Of a stretch of 64,000 bases of DNA, positions 1 through 13,700 are shown one piece after another. Source of the stretch: Zygaena filipendulae (lineage: Eukaryota > Arthropoda > Insecta > Lepidoptera > Zygaenidae); NCBI GenBank assembly GCA_907165275.2, contig OU015674.1:7093001-7157000 (forward strand), written 5' to 3'. The stretch's first letter is position 1. Each line of letters opens with the position of its first letter. Made by a program: the position numbers and the translations under genes. Below the pieces are notes generated by a model. It was not told the origin of the DNA. It ran no database searches and saw only the letters and a program-made list of their open reading frames with translations.

Positions 1-160
1 CAAGTTTAATAAATTAATGTTAATTAGCATTTAACTAATTAAGTTACATCTCATTAATTGCCAATTAACATTAATTTACTGAACGTCTCTGATTGCGGCA
101 GTTTTGTTTTAAAAATCTATACTTAACTAAGTAATCATTAAAGTCGACTCTGAGTGCGGC
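1..160. mobile_element. Palindromic 230-bp MITE, copy 1, cut by the window edge
   Basis: Right portion of the same element, ending ACTCTGAGTGCGGC at 160. The missing left part lies outside the window. Confidence 0.75.
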
Positions 161-213
161 GGTAAGTCATTATGTTATAAGATACTAGTCGATCGCGCAC
201 GGTTTCACTCGCG

Positions 214-437
214 TTAATTTCGGATGGTGGTCTTCATCATCAGTTCCACTTCTTCAAATTTTGCTCTCCGAAAGCAAATCAACGATTTACTATAAAAAAT
301 ACCCAAATCGCTATAGGTGTGCCTATAATTTTTGAAGAGTTCCCTTAATTTCTCCAAGATCCCATGGTCAGATCCTGACTAAGTGCAGGTATGAGACCAA
401 CTTGGGAGTATACCTTTTTAAACAAAAAAAGAAGTTT
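214..437. repeat. Inverted single copy of the 272-bp repeat
   Basis: Reads TGGTCTTCATCATCAGTTCC, AAATCGCTATAGGTGTGCC and TTTTTGAAGAGTTCCCTT, the complement of the tandem units at 14600-15145. Confidence 0.65.
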
Positions 438-1399
438 TCACTGCAGTAGCTCAAACATGTAGGTTTCGCTGCCTGAAATCAGTGAGCAAAATAACATTTT
501 GCTCACTGAGTGAGACAATAGTACATTGTTATCCTAAGGGTGAAAGTAAGTCTTTCTCCCGAGGGTAACACTGTGCTTTTCATTACGAATGCAAGGAAAG
601 TCAAAATAAAAATAGGAATTAGCTAAAATGAGTGAATTTTATTTTACATAAATCAACCATTAGGTGTGCTACTGGCCAGTAAGTATGCCTCCTATGACAT
701 AAAAAAAAAACTTGAGTTTCTGCAGCTCTCAGTTTAAAGCGATTCTCCCTAGGGCTGAAAAGTGTTACTTTCAACCCGCTTCTCAGGCAACTTCAGACCT
801 ACTTTCCGAGTATGAGTAGTGAAAAGTAAATTTTTAATTTTTGTTTTCAGAAAGCTGCGAATATCTTATTCAGTTTACACTCTATCTCTTTCCCGCCATT
901 AGAAAGAGAGAGAGAGAGACAAAGACCAGCCCTTTCGAAGTTCCAATTATGAATTCGACCTCAAAGACAAACACGTTCGGAAATTTGTACCTACTAAAGA
1001 AATTTTGCAAAAAGATAATTACGTCTTTTAATGTAATTTATTGAATTTTCAACTTATTGTTGTATTTAAACGAAAATAAGTATTTACTGCAAATAAAACT
1101 GATATTTAACCTGTAAATATTTATTTCTAGTTTCAATAATGTTACTTAATAATATATCTCCTAAAGTGTTCTCGCTGCTGAAGTGAAAAGTTATGTGTGT
1201 TACACGAGAGCAAAGTTTTTTGCATCTCGTGCCTTTGAATCCCTCGCCACACTCAGGATTCAAAATCAGCACTCGCAGCAAAAAATGACTTTGCTCTCTT
1301 GTTGCACAAATAACTCCAAATCAGTCCAACCGTCTTCAATTAATCTGTGAACATACAAAAAAAAACATACATACAGCCGAATACAGAACCTCCTCCTTT

Positions 1400-1690
1400 T
1401 TGCAAGTTCACCTCCATAACTACGATTCGATTGGCGCAGTAGGTCACTCGCTAATCAAAAAGGTCTCGGTTCGATTCCCGGTGGAGGTGAACTTGTGTGA
1501 TGAACACAAGGTTCCACTTTCCCGTCTGGGCGTTTATGTATCTAAATTATAAGTTATAACATACATATTATGTAATAATATCTAGCATATACAACGTGTT
1601 GCTTGGTTTCTACGACACAAGCTTATAGCTTAGTGTGGGATCAAGTAGGTCTGTGTGTGTGAAGTGGATTATTATTATTATTAATTTCCC
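1400..1690 (+). mobile_element. Second SINE family (TGGCGCAGTAGG head)
   Basis: A-box-like TTGGCGCAGTAGG at 1431 and B box GGTTCGATTCC at 1468, followed by a body with TTGCTTGGTTTCTACGACAC and an ATTATTATT tail that abuts the polypyrimidine tract of exon 1704. A copy of the body lies inverted at about 7020-7215 and a head fragment at about 34631-34690. No tRNA cloverleaf can be drawn, so it is not a tRNA gene. Confidence 0.65.
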
Positions 1691-1703
1691 CTCCTTCCCC
1701 CAG

Positions 1704-4700
1704 GGTCCTCGGTGGCGGAACAGCTGCAGGAGACCACTCAGCTATGCTGCGACAAAGGCAAGCTTCACATCCGCAGCAACATGACTGATTGCTCAGCGGT
1801 AGCTCTACCAGACGTGCCAAATAGCTTGACCTCTTTATGCACGTTTGCTATGACCGCTTGCTGTAATGACTACTTGGAGTAAGTATCTGACAATGTTATC
1901 TACTAGCTGTTCCACGCGGTTGTTCCCGCCTTAATTTCGGAGCTCCCGTGGGAATTCCGGTATAAAAGTTATCCTATGTTCCTTTCTGTGCCCCTGACAA
2001 CATGTATGCAAACTTTCATGATAATCGGCTGAGTGATTGAGACGTGAAAACGTTAAAAACACATAAACTGGCATAGAAAATTTATTGACAAAATCTGCAT
2101 TAAACGAGCGAAGCCGCGGGCATAAGTCAGTTTATGAATAAATCAGTCTTTGTACTTAGTCTTTTGATTTAGATTTTGATCTTAGCTAAGAAACAGAATC
2201 CATAATAATATAACTCATAGCCTCAATGACTGTCTAAAAATTTAAACTGTCGTAAAACGCAACCTTACATGGAAACGTATTGAGTTCAAATTACCATGGC
2301 ATTGTTATGTGATGTTGGTATTAAAAATAAAATTCTAGATCGCCGCTTTAGTTGTTATCAGAAATATATAGGTTAGTGTACTGGAGCTCATCTCGCAACT
2401 GTTTGTGGGTACAATGTTATGTATACGTAGGCACATACTTGATACAATATTACTAGTCAATATGCCTTATCAGCCCGGTGACACTCCGTACAAATGAACT
2501 GATTCAAGTAGGTACTTTCCCGCAAGCAAAGACTGCCTTGTACGTACACGTGTTGTGCGTGTGTGCGTATCGGAAAGTTGATAGCGAGCTGACAGTTGGT
2601 ACCTGTCAGCTGTCAGTGAATAATTGTCGCATGTATAGACTCTACCTGTTTCAAACTTTCCTCGGTCTTTACCAAAGTCTTTTTCGCGGGGTATAAGGAG
2701 GCATGAAATTGGTGGGAGGCGGGGAGTGTCGCTTCTTAATGTAATCTCTATTCTTTGCCTATAGCACAAGACAACAAAGATATTTGTAATAGCTGTCCAG
2801 CGCGGTTTCACCCGTGGTAATTTCGGAGTACCCGCGGGAATTCCGGGATAAAAAGTAAAATCGGTTCAGTAGATCCAGAGATTACCCCCTACAACGTCAC
2901 AATTCACAAACTCACAAACTCACAAACCCACAAACTCACAAACTTTTGTTCAACAAACTCACAAACTGCTGTGTGAGTGTCGGTATAGGCTTAGAGTCAT
3001 GGGGATTAACTACATTATTAACTAGTCTAAAGTTGACACACAAATAGAAAATGTTCTGAATTGACATTTAGGACACATTTTATTCACGAAGTAATCACGA
3101 AGTTCACGCTTCAGTCGAAAGCAACAGCTGGTTAAATTATGTAGAGCACTGGCACAAATGACTAAGCGCACCGGTTTTGTATCACTTTGTAAGAACTAGG
3201 AACTAGCCAATAGGCATGTTGATGCTAATTGTTTTATACCTAACCTAAAAAGTCTAAGATCCTACTAAATTCACCTAGTCAGTCTAACAACTTGGAAAAA
3301 ATAAATCACAGTTCACCAACTAGTCAGTCTAACAGATTGGAATATTTATATCCAAACAGTAAGATTGCCTCAGTCAGTCTAACAATTTGGAACAAAAATA
3401 TCCAAGCAGCTACTGGTCTAATGTGAATAATATATACTGTTAATATAAACCAAAAAACTTGTATTTATTTTTGAATTGAATTGAATTGAAAATAACTTTA
3501 TTTGGCACACACAAAACATGCAAACACTTAAAACTAAAACACAATTGAGTTGCGCCAAAAAGGCGCCCAGTTCAGTATAAGTCGGGTGGTGACAATGGAC
3601 CATCCGGCGGGTCTTCCGCTGGAGCCTTGCGGATGCGTCACGGACGCAGGCAGACAGATGTGTGAATAAGAAAAACGAGTAACAAAGTAACAGTAAAATA
3701 ACAATACGTATATACGAATAATATTTTAAATATATTATACTGACACTTAAAATACATAAAAAAAATATAAGACTATTATATACCCAATATAAACTGTTTG
3801 AAAAAAACAAACAAACACAGCGATAATATTAAGGTTACGTAGAAGTCTAGATTAATTTAGCACAGTTACTTTTCTAACAAATTGTAGCATCATTTAATTA
3901 CTAAGAAGAAAAATAAATAATATTATGTTACTACATCAATTCACTACAACGAAGTCGCTAACCGCTATCTGTCGGTCCCTATTTATGCTTAGATCTTTAA
4001 AACTACGCAACAGATTTTGATACAATTTTTTTTAATAGATAGAGTGATTAAAGAGGAAGGTTTACATGTATAGTTTATTCTGGAATTCACGCGGGAACTC
4101 GGAAATTACCGTGGGTGAAACCGCAGGGGGACAGCTAGTACATTACATATGACACAGAATATCTTGTGGTTTTGGTTGGACTCGGAGGTGAAACTAGATT
4201 TCTGTCTGCAGAATCCTTTTTAATAATGCCTAAAATCTACATAATATTACAACAGCTGGTCTTCATGTTTAATAATTAACTAGGTAGGTAGATATATTTG
4301 TTTTGTATTGATGAATGTGGTGGAGCCGCGGATCTCCCTCGGGAATAGTTTCGGGAGGATATGGTGACGAATTTACGTCAACCGTCCTTGTGTAAGGGCA
4401 GTAGACTGTATTTGTATAAGAAATTGGTAATTTTGGATTTACAATTCACAAGAACCGTGATAAATAGGCGCTGTGCACTGACCATCTTAATTCGCCGGCG
4501 ACAACTCCGATCTTCATCAGTTCACATATATTTTGTGTACTCCACTATATTTTGAAGCGGCGAGTGGCGATATCACGCTGATACACGTGAAAGATATTCA
4601 CGTAGGTATAATTATTAATTGGCGAAAAGTTAATGCGAATTAGTTTTATTAATATAAGCATGCGGCGCGAGCGCGGGAAAGCTTCTCGAACATGATACGT

Positions 4701-7700
4701 CATTACGTCAAAGACAATCCTTCAGTTGTTTTTTTTTTTTTTTTCGGAGCGGCCGTCGCCATGCATCTTTGCCTCTTGGTGTACACAGTGATGACACGGT
4801 CCGCGGAAAGAAATTATAATCGAAAAAAAAATGTAATTGCCAAACGGGCGCCACCGGAATGAAAAAAACATACTCATTGCATGGGGACGGGCTCTGAAAC
4901 GCCGGATTGAAAGCTACATAATTCACAAATGTCATAGTTTGAGGCCCCGAGGGAATCCCGAAACTCACACTACGGAAACCGAGAGAGAAAAATTTTATGA
5001 AAATTGTTTTTATTTTGCAGAAAGAAAAGGAGTTGCGACGCGGGCATTGCGTTAGCATTTGACATAAGCAGATGCGATTCCTCGAAACAATTAGCTGAGG
5101 TGAGTGACAAAGATCATATAATCACGACGTGTGAGAGACTTATAAACATACCCGAACTCACATCTGTCACTACGTCCCCACCCGCAACCCACAGTCTCAT
5201 TCCATGCTCATTACTCACCTCCATCGACTGTCAAAAGTCGATCTCTGATTTTGAAATAGCAAAGTCGGTATCCACGTCTATTTGTCTTAGAGCCAGTTCT
5301 TTTGAATTAAGCTATATATTTATGTTTAATGGTGAAAGTTTAAAATGAGAGATAATATTTTATATATTACTAGCTGTCCCCCGCAATTTCATCCGCTGTA
5401 ATTTCGGAGTTCCCGCAGTACCTAATTCCGGGATAAAAACTATCCTATCTTTTAAGTTTTGATGAAACATAGCTTGTTGTTAGCTTAGATCTTGAACAAA
5501 TCCTTATTAAAAACAAAGTCCTCCACCGCGACTTTGTGTATGTCTGTCTGTCTGTTTGCGATAAACTCAAAAACTACTGAACGGGTTTTAATGCGGTTTT
5601 CACCAATAGATAGAGTGATTCTAGAGGAAGGTTTATGGTATAATTTATCTTGGAATTCCCACGGGAACTCCGAAATTACCACAGGTGAAACCGCAGAGAA
5701 CAACTTGTTTGATCATGCTTCTACGAATGCTCTTAATGCATACATGCTCATAGACCACGTGTTAGAAATATTGTGTCATATACAATAACACAGCTGTTAT
5801 CTTCCGAGAAAACCTTCCGCAATCTATGTGATAGATAATTTTAATGGCTATCTCTTGTCTCGTCACAGCGCGAAGCGTTATCTTTGTTTGCATGAATATT
5901 GAAAAATATTAGCTCCACGACCCACTACCGCCAGCTAGTAAAACGAAAAAAAGAACCCATCGAAAATAGCGAAATCAATTTTAGAATTTCTTCATATATT
6001 TCGTATTCAAGACTTCGCTTAAAACGCATTTGCTGATCGAGCTGATATGGGGCTGATGCCTGAAACCACTGAGCAAATATCACTACGTTTTGATCTATAC
6101 TAATCACTGAATCAATCTATGAAGGCATTTTGTGCCAACCTTACCAATGCAATGTATGACGCGGTCATAGGAATTTCGTTAAGTATTCCAAAGTTCAAAG
6201 AAGTTCGCGCATAAATCCATAGTAACTTTTGCTTCAAGGGAGTGTCGCTGGGCTGCCTGAAACTTCTTAATTATAATTGGACATAGATGAGCAATAGTGT
6301 GTTAACCCACTCTGGAGAAATTTGGAGTAAATCGTGTTTTAAAACTATAGCGCCATTTTGTGTCAACATTTTTTTTATGTTCAACATATTGTTACAATAT
6401 ATTTATACAATGTAATGAAGTAAACACATTAAAAAGCGTTCTCTAACTCTCAATAAATCGTTCTGAATCAATAACTTAATTTTGTGGGTTAAGTTCAATT
6501 ATCACTGGACGTCTGTTGGTTGATAGGTATTCGTTTTTTATTCCAGAGTTGCTGCAATAACTGTTTAAGAGGGAAGGCTATAGGCTCTAGCGGCAAGCAA
6601 GGGTGTACAGCAATGGCGGACGGTGGGAGTGACGAAGAACAGCTATCTGCTGGTGCCAACAGCCTGTGTTGTAAGGTAACGAATGACTCCACACACAGAA
6701 CTGGCGTAATTTTTTTTTCTTGAATGACATACCCAAGGAGGTAAATCATTATAATACAATCTAGCCAATCTAGTTATGACTAATAAGTATTTTAAATTTG
6801 ACCTAAACTTCTAAACAAGACTATACTAAGAATGTGTCCAATAACACTTTTCTTATTGTCTCTATTGAGGGGAAGACACTTTGTTCTTCTGTTCTTTGGA
6901 TACAGTACTCACAGCACTAAATACACTATCACTATACACTACACTAACTCAAAAGGTTTGGTCCTTTTTAGTCTTCGTTTTTATTTGTGTTGTCGACTGG
7001 CGTAAATAAAAATATTTTTTAACACTTCACAACACACAACTGGATCCCACAGTATGCTATTGTTAGCTTGTGTCGTGGAAACCAAGCAAATGTACATAGA
7101 ATTACATATACATATTATAATAATAAAGATACATTATAAACACACCCAGACTGGAAAGTGTAAGTGTAAGTGTAACCCTCTTGATCGGCGGGCAGGCATG
7201 GTGACCTGCTATGCTACTGCTAACCGTAGTATAACTGCCGCATTCGATGTTTTATAACTATTTAATAATAACATAGATACTAACATTATAATATCGTCAT
7301 GTTAGAGTGTAGCTGTGCGATTGCCAACGGCCGCACTCAGAGTCAACTTTAATGATTACTTAGTTAAGTATAGATTTTTAAAACAAAACTGCCGCAATCA
7401 GAGACGTTCAGTAAATTAATGTTAATTGGCATTTAATGAGATGTAACTTAATTAGTTAAATGCCAATTAACATTAATTTATTAAACTTGTCTGATTGCGG
7501 CAGTTTTGTTTTAAAAATCTATACTTAACTAAGTAATCATTAAAGTCGACTCTGAGTGCGGCTGTAAGTGTTATAGTACTCACCTAATTGCTTTATATTG
7601 CCTTTTGGTTGAATTTCAGCGAGCGGCAACAGAAATTTCCGCCAAAGCACCAAGAGAACTCGAACGTGGTAATGAAAGAACCACTGTTTCTGTATTCAAT

Positions 7701-7710
7701 AAAAAGAAAG
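1704..7710 (+). CDS. Fibulin-like gene: anaphylatoxin-like module exons 1-3 of the window
   Basis: Three exons (1704-1878, 6549-6675, 7620-7710). The first enters with two bases of a split codon and carries LCCDKG, then DCSAV, then TACCND, the CC..C..C..CC spacing of anaphylatoxin-like modules. The second continues with [13 protein letters not shown] and ends LCCK. The third is a cysteine-free basic/acidic spacer leading to the first EGF module. The acceptor of the second exon must lie after CCAGAG (exon starts at 6549); an acceptor two bases earlier puts a stop in frame. Two such modules are visible, and further ones could lie upstream of the window. Anaphylatoxin modules mark the fibulin-1/-2 branch of the family. 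Confidence 0.75.
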
Positions 7711-10700
7711 GTAGGTAAAGAGATTATTTTCGTAATATTATTTCTATTTCACCCCAAATTTTTTATAAACAATCTAAACACCATCTCATGAATGAATGAT
7801 AGTGTGGTGATAGTAATGCAGGTATAACAACTAATATACAACGTGTTAATGAATTAACTGAAAACCTGATACACCCCATTAAAAAAAATAAACAATAATA
7901 TGATTAAAATATATTTTATGTCGAAAAAATTTATACTTTAAAAGTTATTCAACATTAGTTTGGAGGTGACCTATCTACGAAATTCCAAGCGCTACGCTCG
8001 CGCCTACCGGTTCGAATTTTTTTGCTGCGGGCGGCGTACGCTCCAAATATTGTAATAAAAAGTAAAAATGAAAAAATACAACCTATATCAAAACATGTGC
8101 GATCGATTCGCTAGTCGATTCTGAGCAAACTACCTTCTAGTTTTCAGTTAATTCATTAACACGTGAAGTGATTTACTTCGCTGAATAAAAAGCTGGCGAT
8201 AGGAGAAGAAACGGCGCCGTATACTTTTGAATCGCTCGAATTACTTTCGCACACGGAATCGCGAATTCACATGCGAATGCTTATACATTTTTTTAAGCAT
8301 TCACATGCGAATCTGGCGTTTTCGTGTGCGAAAAGTAATTCGAGCGATTCAAAAATACGGCCCCCTGAACTGTGGAGATTCATCTATCTTTCTTTTCAGA
8401 GGAGCCGTTTTCAGTTTGCGATGAATATTCACCGCATGAGCTGTGCGCACATCACTGCATACCTATACCCGGCTCATATAAATGCGTGTGCAACGACGGC
8501 TTCAGACTTATGAGAGACGGCAAGAACTGTATAGAGGTAAGAAATTGTAACCAATAAGAGAGACATCCCGCAACTTCCATAAAATTTAAAGAGATGGCGC
8601 TCTACAAAACACTATCTAAATATCAACTTATTAGGAAGGAGCTAGCCCTAGAAAGAGAATCGTCCACGTATGTGTGTGTGTGTTGAACTGTGAACAAAGA
8701 TTTAGTCTAAAAAACAAACAGTCGTATCAAGAAGACGGTTAAAAACAAAACGGAATGACAGATAACCAACATTTACATTATCCATTTAACGTGTTACCTA
8801 TAAATGTAAATGTATATATAAGATGTGGTAAAATTACCTGCAAATATTTACAGTGTTGAATGTATACGTTATAACAAACAGGATGAGCGAAAAAATAATA
8901 TTTTAAGTTAGGTGGTTTTTCAGAATATGAGAAAAAAAATTCAATGAAAAAACATTACAATTACATTCACAAGGTACACAATACACGTAGCTCACTACAA
9001 GGCACGCACCACGCATACAGCGAAAAATGCATCAGCTGGTCAGCTCGATCGAGGTGATTGACCTTAAGGTACCAGCGCGTGGCGATGTGTGAGTAAAGCG
9101 ATTGAGCGGCAAGCGCCTTCACAGGTGCTTTTTTATGAACATGTTTGTATCTATACTTTCGGCCCTTTTATTCATTTCAAATATTTATATTTGCAGCTAA
9201 TTTTACCACATCTTATACAGGAATATTTTTTAAGCAATGCACAAAAAATTTTTGGTGGTTCAGTATCAGTAATAGAACATATTTCCATTTTTTGTTCAAA
9301 ACTTTTTTATATTTTTTTATCTGGCTTTAAATTAGCAAAATATGGGCACTATCTTATTCGTAATAATATCAATGGGCGCGCGTGCCGTGTGGCGAACGTG
9401 GGGTGCAGCGGGGGTGAACGACCTCGATCAGCTGTCAGAACATTGTAACCTAGCCGAACGAGCGCTTCGCGCACAGCGGTGGCGGCGGCGAATAGAGTAG
9501 CCAATAAGTCAATTGCAAAGTATACATCTTTCGTTCACGATAACTTTACTTTTTTTACTAAAACTTAGCAAAATAAAAAAGGTGTTTATTAAACTCCTTT
9601 AAGTTTAATTTGTAAAAGTTTGTGCACTGAATAAAAAAAAATCCTTTCTACATATATATTATATACTTATACATTTATAGGCCTATACAATACAAGTTTG
9701 ATATCGATATTCGATATCAAGATATCGAAAACCAAGATATTTTCTATTCTATATAATATGTTGTGATTTAATAATATTCATAATGTGTCAGAACCAGTGA
9801 TGTAAAAAATGACCAGTAGGCACGTACATTTTCTCTATTGTACAGGTCGCTAAAAACCGGTGCAAACACAACAAAATTTGCGAGCACAAGTGCAATGACA
9901 ACGGGGTGGAAGTAAAGTGCTCATGCCGACGAGGGTACGAGCTGATGTCAGACGGGAAGTCCTGTCATGGTAATTGCAAAGACACGCCTCACACGTCACA
10001 CCCCAACCTTGCATAGTTCATATACAAGGCACTCAGTGCCGCGTCTACCATGGCCAGCGCCTGTGTGCGAAACAATGAAACGCCTTATTGGGTCCTGAAC
10101 TACTATACGATATAATTCGGACAAATTGTCAAAAAAGTAATGGGACAAATAGTTAAAAAGTGCTCTCTTGACTGAATCCCTCCTTCAATACGTCCTTCGT
10201 TTAATCTTACACCTTGTATAATAAAGTTATCTAGTTTAGTACCTTGTACCTTGTTTAATATACCTAATTAGTTGGCTGGTTGGTCAACGCAGCAACTGAA
10301 GTTGAGCCGGAATGACTAACTATCAAAAAAGTAGTTTAATTTGTTTAAAATAGGTTTAAAAAAAAAAGTATTCGTTATTATTGTATTGATTGATGCTATT
10401 CTTTGGTGGTACTTACTTTTTCAAATAATTCTGAATTTAGAGGATCAGTTGAAGACTAGTTAGTATATTATAAAACTCAGATTAATGTGCTACATAATGT
10501 TCCTTTCAGATATCGATGAATGTAAATTGAACCCTCCAGTTTGTCTTTCTGGCTCTCAATGTTCCAATCTGGAAGGGTCATATAAATGTGTCACGGAAAC
10601 AATCGAAAGGCCAAAGGGTCAGTGCCCTCCAGGGTACAAAACTAATGTTAGTAACGGAGCCTGTGACGGTAAGAATACCTCCTAGATGTGCCGCAGAATT

Positions 10701-13700
10701 TGCATTATTCGGAACTATCGTTTAAGTACCTACTTTAAAGATTTATTAAAAGAAACATGAGTATTTTTTTATTTGAATTTTTTTGTAAGTCTTGATATAG
10801 CGAGTAATTTTTGAAACGGTCGAACTAATTCGAACTTTTTTTTCTTTGATAAAGGCTACGTTTTATACACACCGATTCTTGTTTTATTTTATACAGGATG
10901 TCCCGTAAATCGACGTCAAGCCAGAACCGGGTGATAGGCTAAGTCATAACTTAATAGAAAAACGTAAAAAAATATCTTTAAAATTTATAAAAATATAAAA
11001 ATGTACACCCTACGATGGTTCTTAACTCCTGTTGCTACAAACCTTAACTTTTTTTTTTATTTTCTTCTCATTGTGTAATCCTGAATAGTGTTTCTGAAAA
11101 CTACTGCTTAAAATTTAAGTTTTTGCCAATGAAGTTTTCAAAATTATTGCTTTCGTCAGTTTTTAATGACTGTCATTTTTTTTTAAAGAAACATAGCAAA
11201 GATTTTTATATTTTTCTGTTAACAGCTGTTATGACTTAGCCTATCACCTGGTTCTTTTTGACGTCGATTTACGGCACATCCTGTATATTATGTTCCAGCT
11301 TGAACATTTCCGGGATCGATGATATCATTTGCTCTAACCTATATATATATCTTTCAGATATAAACGAATGCGAGTTAATTTATCCACCGTGCCAACCTTA
11401 CTTATGCGAGAACACTGTGGGAAGTTACAAATGTGGCGGTCAATTAGGCAATCCTGTCAATTTCGCGAATAATCCCAAGCCCCAAGTGGAGGACAGGTGT
11501 CCGCAAGGATTCAGAACTGGCATGGATGAAAAATGCGAGGGTATGTTGACCATAGTAGACATTATACTAACAGGGGCCTTGTTCACTATGACCAACAACA
11601 TTCCTTGCTCATAACGCGCGACCCAAAAACGTATTTCCTAACGTTCTAGATGCCAAAATATTAAAAAATATTATTCTTTATGCCATAAGAAACGTTGTAA
11701 ATGTATTTTTCTTGCAGTAACACTTCTTTGATTACGAGGGATTACAGTTTTTGGGGCGTCTTATCTCAACGCGGCGTGTTACGGTCATAGTGAATAAGGG
11801 CCCAGCCGTCAGGGGATATAAAGCCCTTACAAAAGTAAAACGGCTAACAAAGAAGCTACATTTTCTCTTGTAACGGTATTCATTTGATATTTAAATCCTA
11901 CTATCTATAATTAGCAAGATGTTTAATTGAGTTCAACAGTTCCACTGAAAGAAGTCCTCACGATAGCAAAACAATGTAGACTTTTATATGCTACACATTA
12001 TTTTGGAAAAATCCTTCAAATTGTAAAGGCGATTGTGCCTAGTACATAATAATATATAAAATAAATCCTTTGTTTTTTCAGATGTGAACGAATGTGATTT
12101 ACACAAAGACAATTGCAATCGCACGTCTCAATTTTGCATCAACATGAAAGGCTCCTTCCACTGCCAGGACACGAACTCGACACACTGCCCTCCAGGCTTC
12201 CACATAAACCCAGCAACGCATAGATGCGAAGGTAGGTACTAATAATAAAAGGTACTAATAATAATAAAACGACTAAAGGTACTAAAGGTAAGTAAAGGTA
12301 ATATAAAGGTAAGGTAAAGGTAAACGACTCGTCGCATTATCGTCTTTCATAATGCGTAGGTACCGCTAGGGATTGCAATGACCAGCCGGAGTCTTTGTTT
12401 CCCCGGAACTACAATTTGGAGCTTTTCAAGAATAGAAAATTATCTTATCAGAGTAGAGTGAATCTATTTACTATCTTTAAATGAGCAATTCTTGTATATA
12501 ATCTGAATCTTGGAAACGGCTTCAACGATTTTCATGAAATTTAGTATGCTGGAGGTTTTGGGGGCGATTAATCGATCTAGCTAGGTTTCATTTTTTGAAA
12601 ACGTCGTGTTATCCGTGTGTTCACTGTTCAGGCAATGAAAAATGAGTGTTTGTTTTCTACTTAACAACAGATGGCGCTATTTATTTATTTATTCAAATTA
12701 CAAGCGGTTTACAGAATCTTCCAAAGCACCAGCGAGTACATACTTTCATAGTTAAAATATAAAGTTGTCATGGTACTTAATATTAAGTCAAATTAATCGG
12801 ATTATAATGGTAACATAATTAAAATTAAGTCGAATTAACAAACTCACGTAAGTACTTATAGGCCACGGTCATAAAAAACCCAGTTTTATCAGCAAACACG
12901 TCTAGATTATGGTACCTTTTGGCAATATCATTGAGAATAGACAGCGCACGTGTTGTGGGTGCATTTCTAGCGTATCGCGTTCGCCTTCTGCTGATCCGAA
13001 ACAGGTCGGGCCAGCGTCGTGGCGGCACTGCTCCGATGTGTGCCACCCGCTCCAATACCGAGATATTGTCTATTACGTTAATAAGTATGGAATAGTGGTG
13101 TTCTATCAGCAAAAGTTTTCGCCTCAGCAACAACGTATCCACACCCGCCATACCCGACACAAAAAGAGACGGATACAGAGATACCTACCATCTCGCGAAT
13201 TTACGTTGTATTTCCTCTATCATGAGTGCATACTTGGTCTCACTCGGATCCCAAACGATTGCTCCAAACTCGAGCCGACTACGGATGTAGCAGCTATACA
13301 CAACGAGCGAAGCTCAGTGTCCCAGATATTAGGTATTTAATGCGCAGATGTGTAACACCTTAGTCCATATCTTCACTTGCCATCAGGCAAGGTTATGGAC
13401 AAATATCTGACTAATTGGTAAAAAAAAATTCCATATTACAATAAATCTTTTGCTAAAACCTTTGTATATGTTTCTTGCTGCTTGCGAAGAATTTACATTG
13501 TTTATAAAAACTTGAGCTTTCTATTCTATTTTCTTGATTTACCTAAATACAAATAATCCAAAAGACAAAAACACACGTAATATTATTATTGGTTTGTGCT
13601 AGCATTGATCGGTTCGAATTCGGTGACAAACCCGCTGGTGTCTGCCCACTTGGGTTGTTCTGCTCTCGAAGAGCTGATGGCTAGAGTCGACTTAGCCCAT

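Larger units (their letters stand above)
1879..6548. other. First large intron of the fibulin-like gene: repeats only
   Basis: 4.7 kb without exons. Helitron-like fragments lie at about 1908-2130, 2791-2880, 4070-4140 and 5371-5450, with an inverted one at 5490-5700. The minisatellite, triple repeat and retroelement tail are listed separately. A stretch at about 2500-2770 recurs at 51049-51295. No conserved exon was seen on either strand. Confidence 0.6.

Noticed and set aside
1431..1480. tRNA gene suggested by A and B boxes
   Set aside because: No acceptor stem or cloverleaf; the boxes belong to a SINE head with a repeated body elsewhere. The same applies to 50715-50770.
5492..5788. 98-codon + strand ORF and its - strand partner
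   Set aside because: Falls on an inverted Helitron-like repeat; the same peptide fragments ([16 protein letters not shown]) arise from repeat sequence, and no splice or family support exists.
12909..13340. 143-codon + strand ORF
   Set aside because: The opposite strand carries recognisable LINE reverse transcriptase residues; the + strand frame is a shadow.
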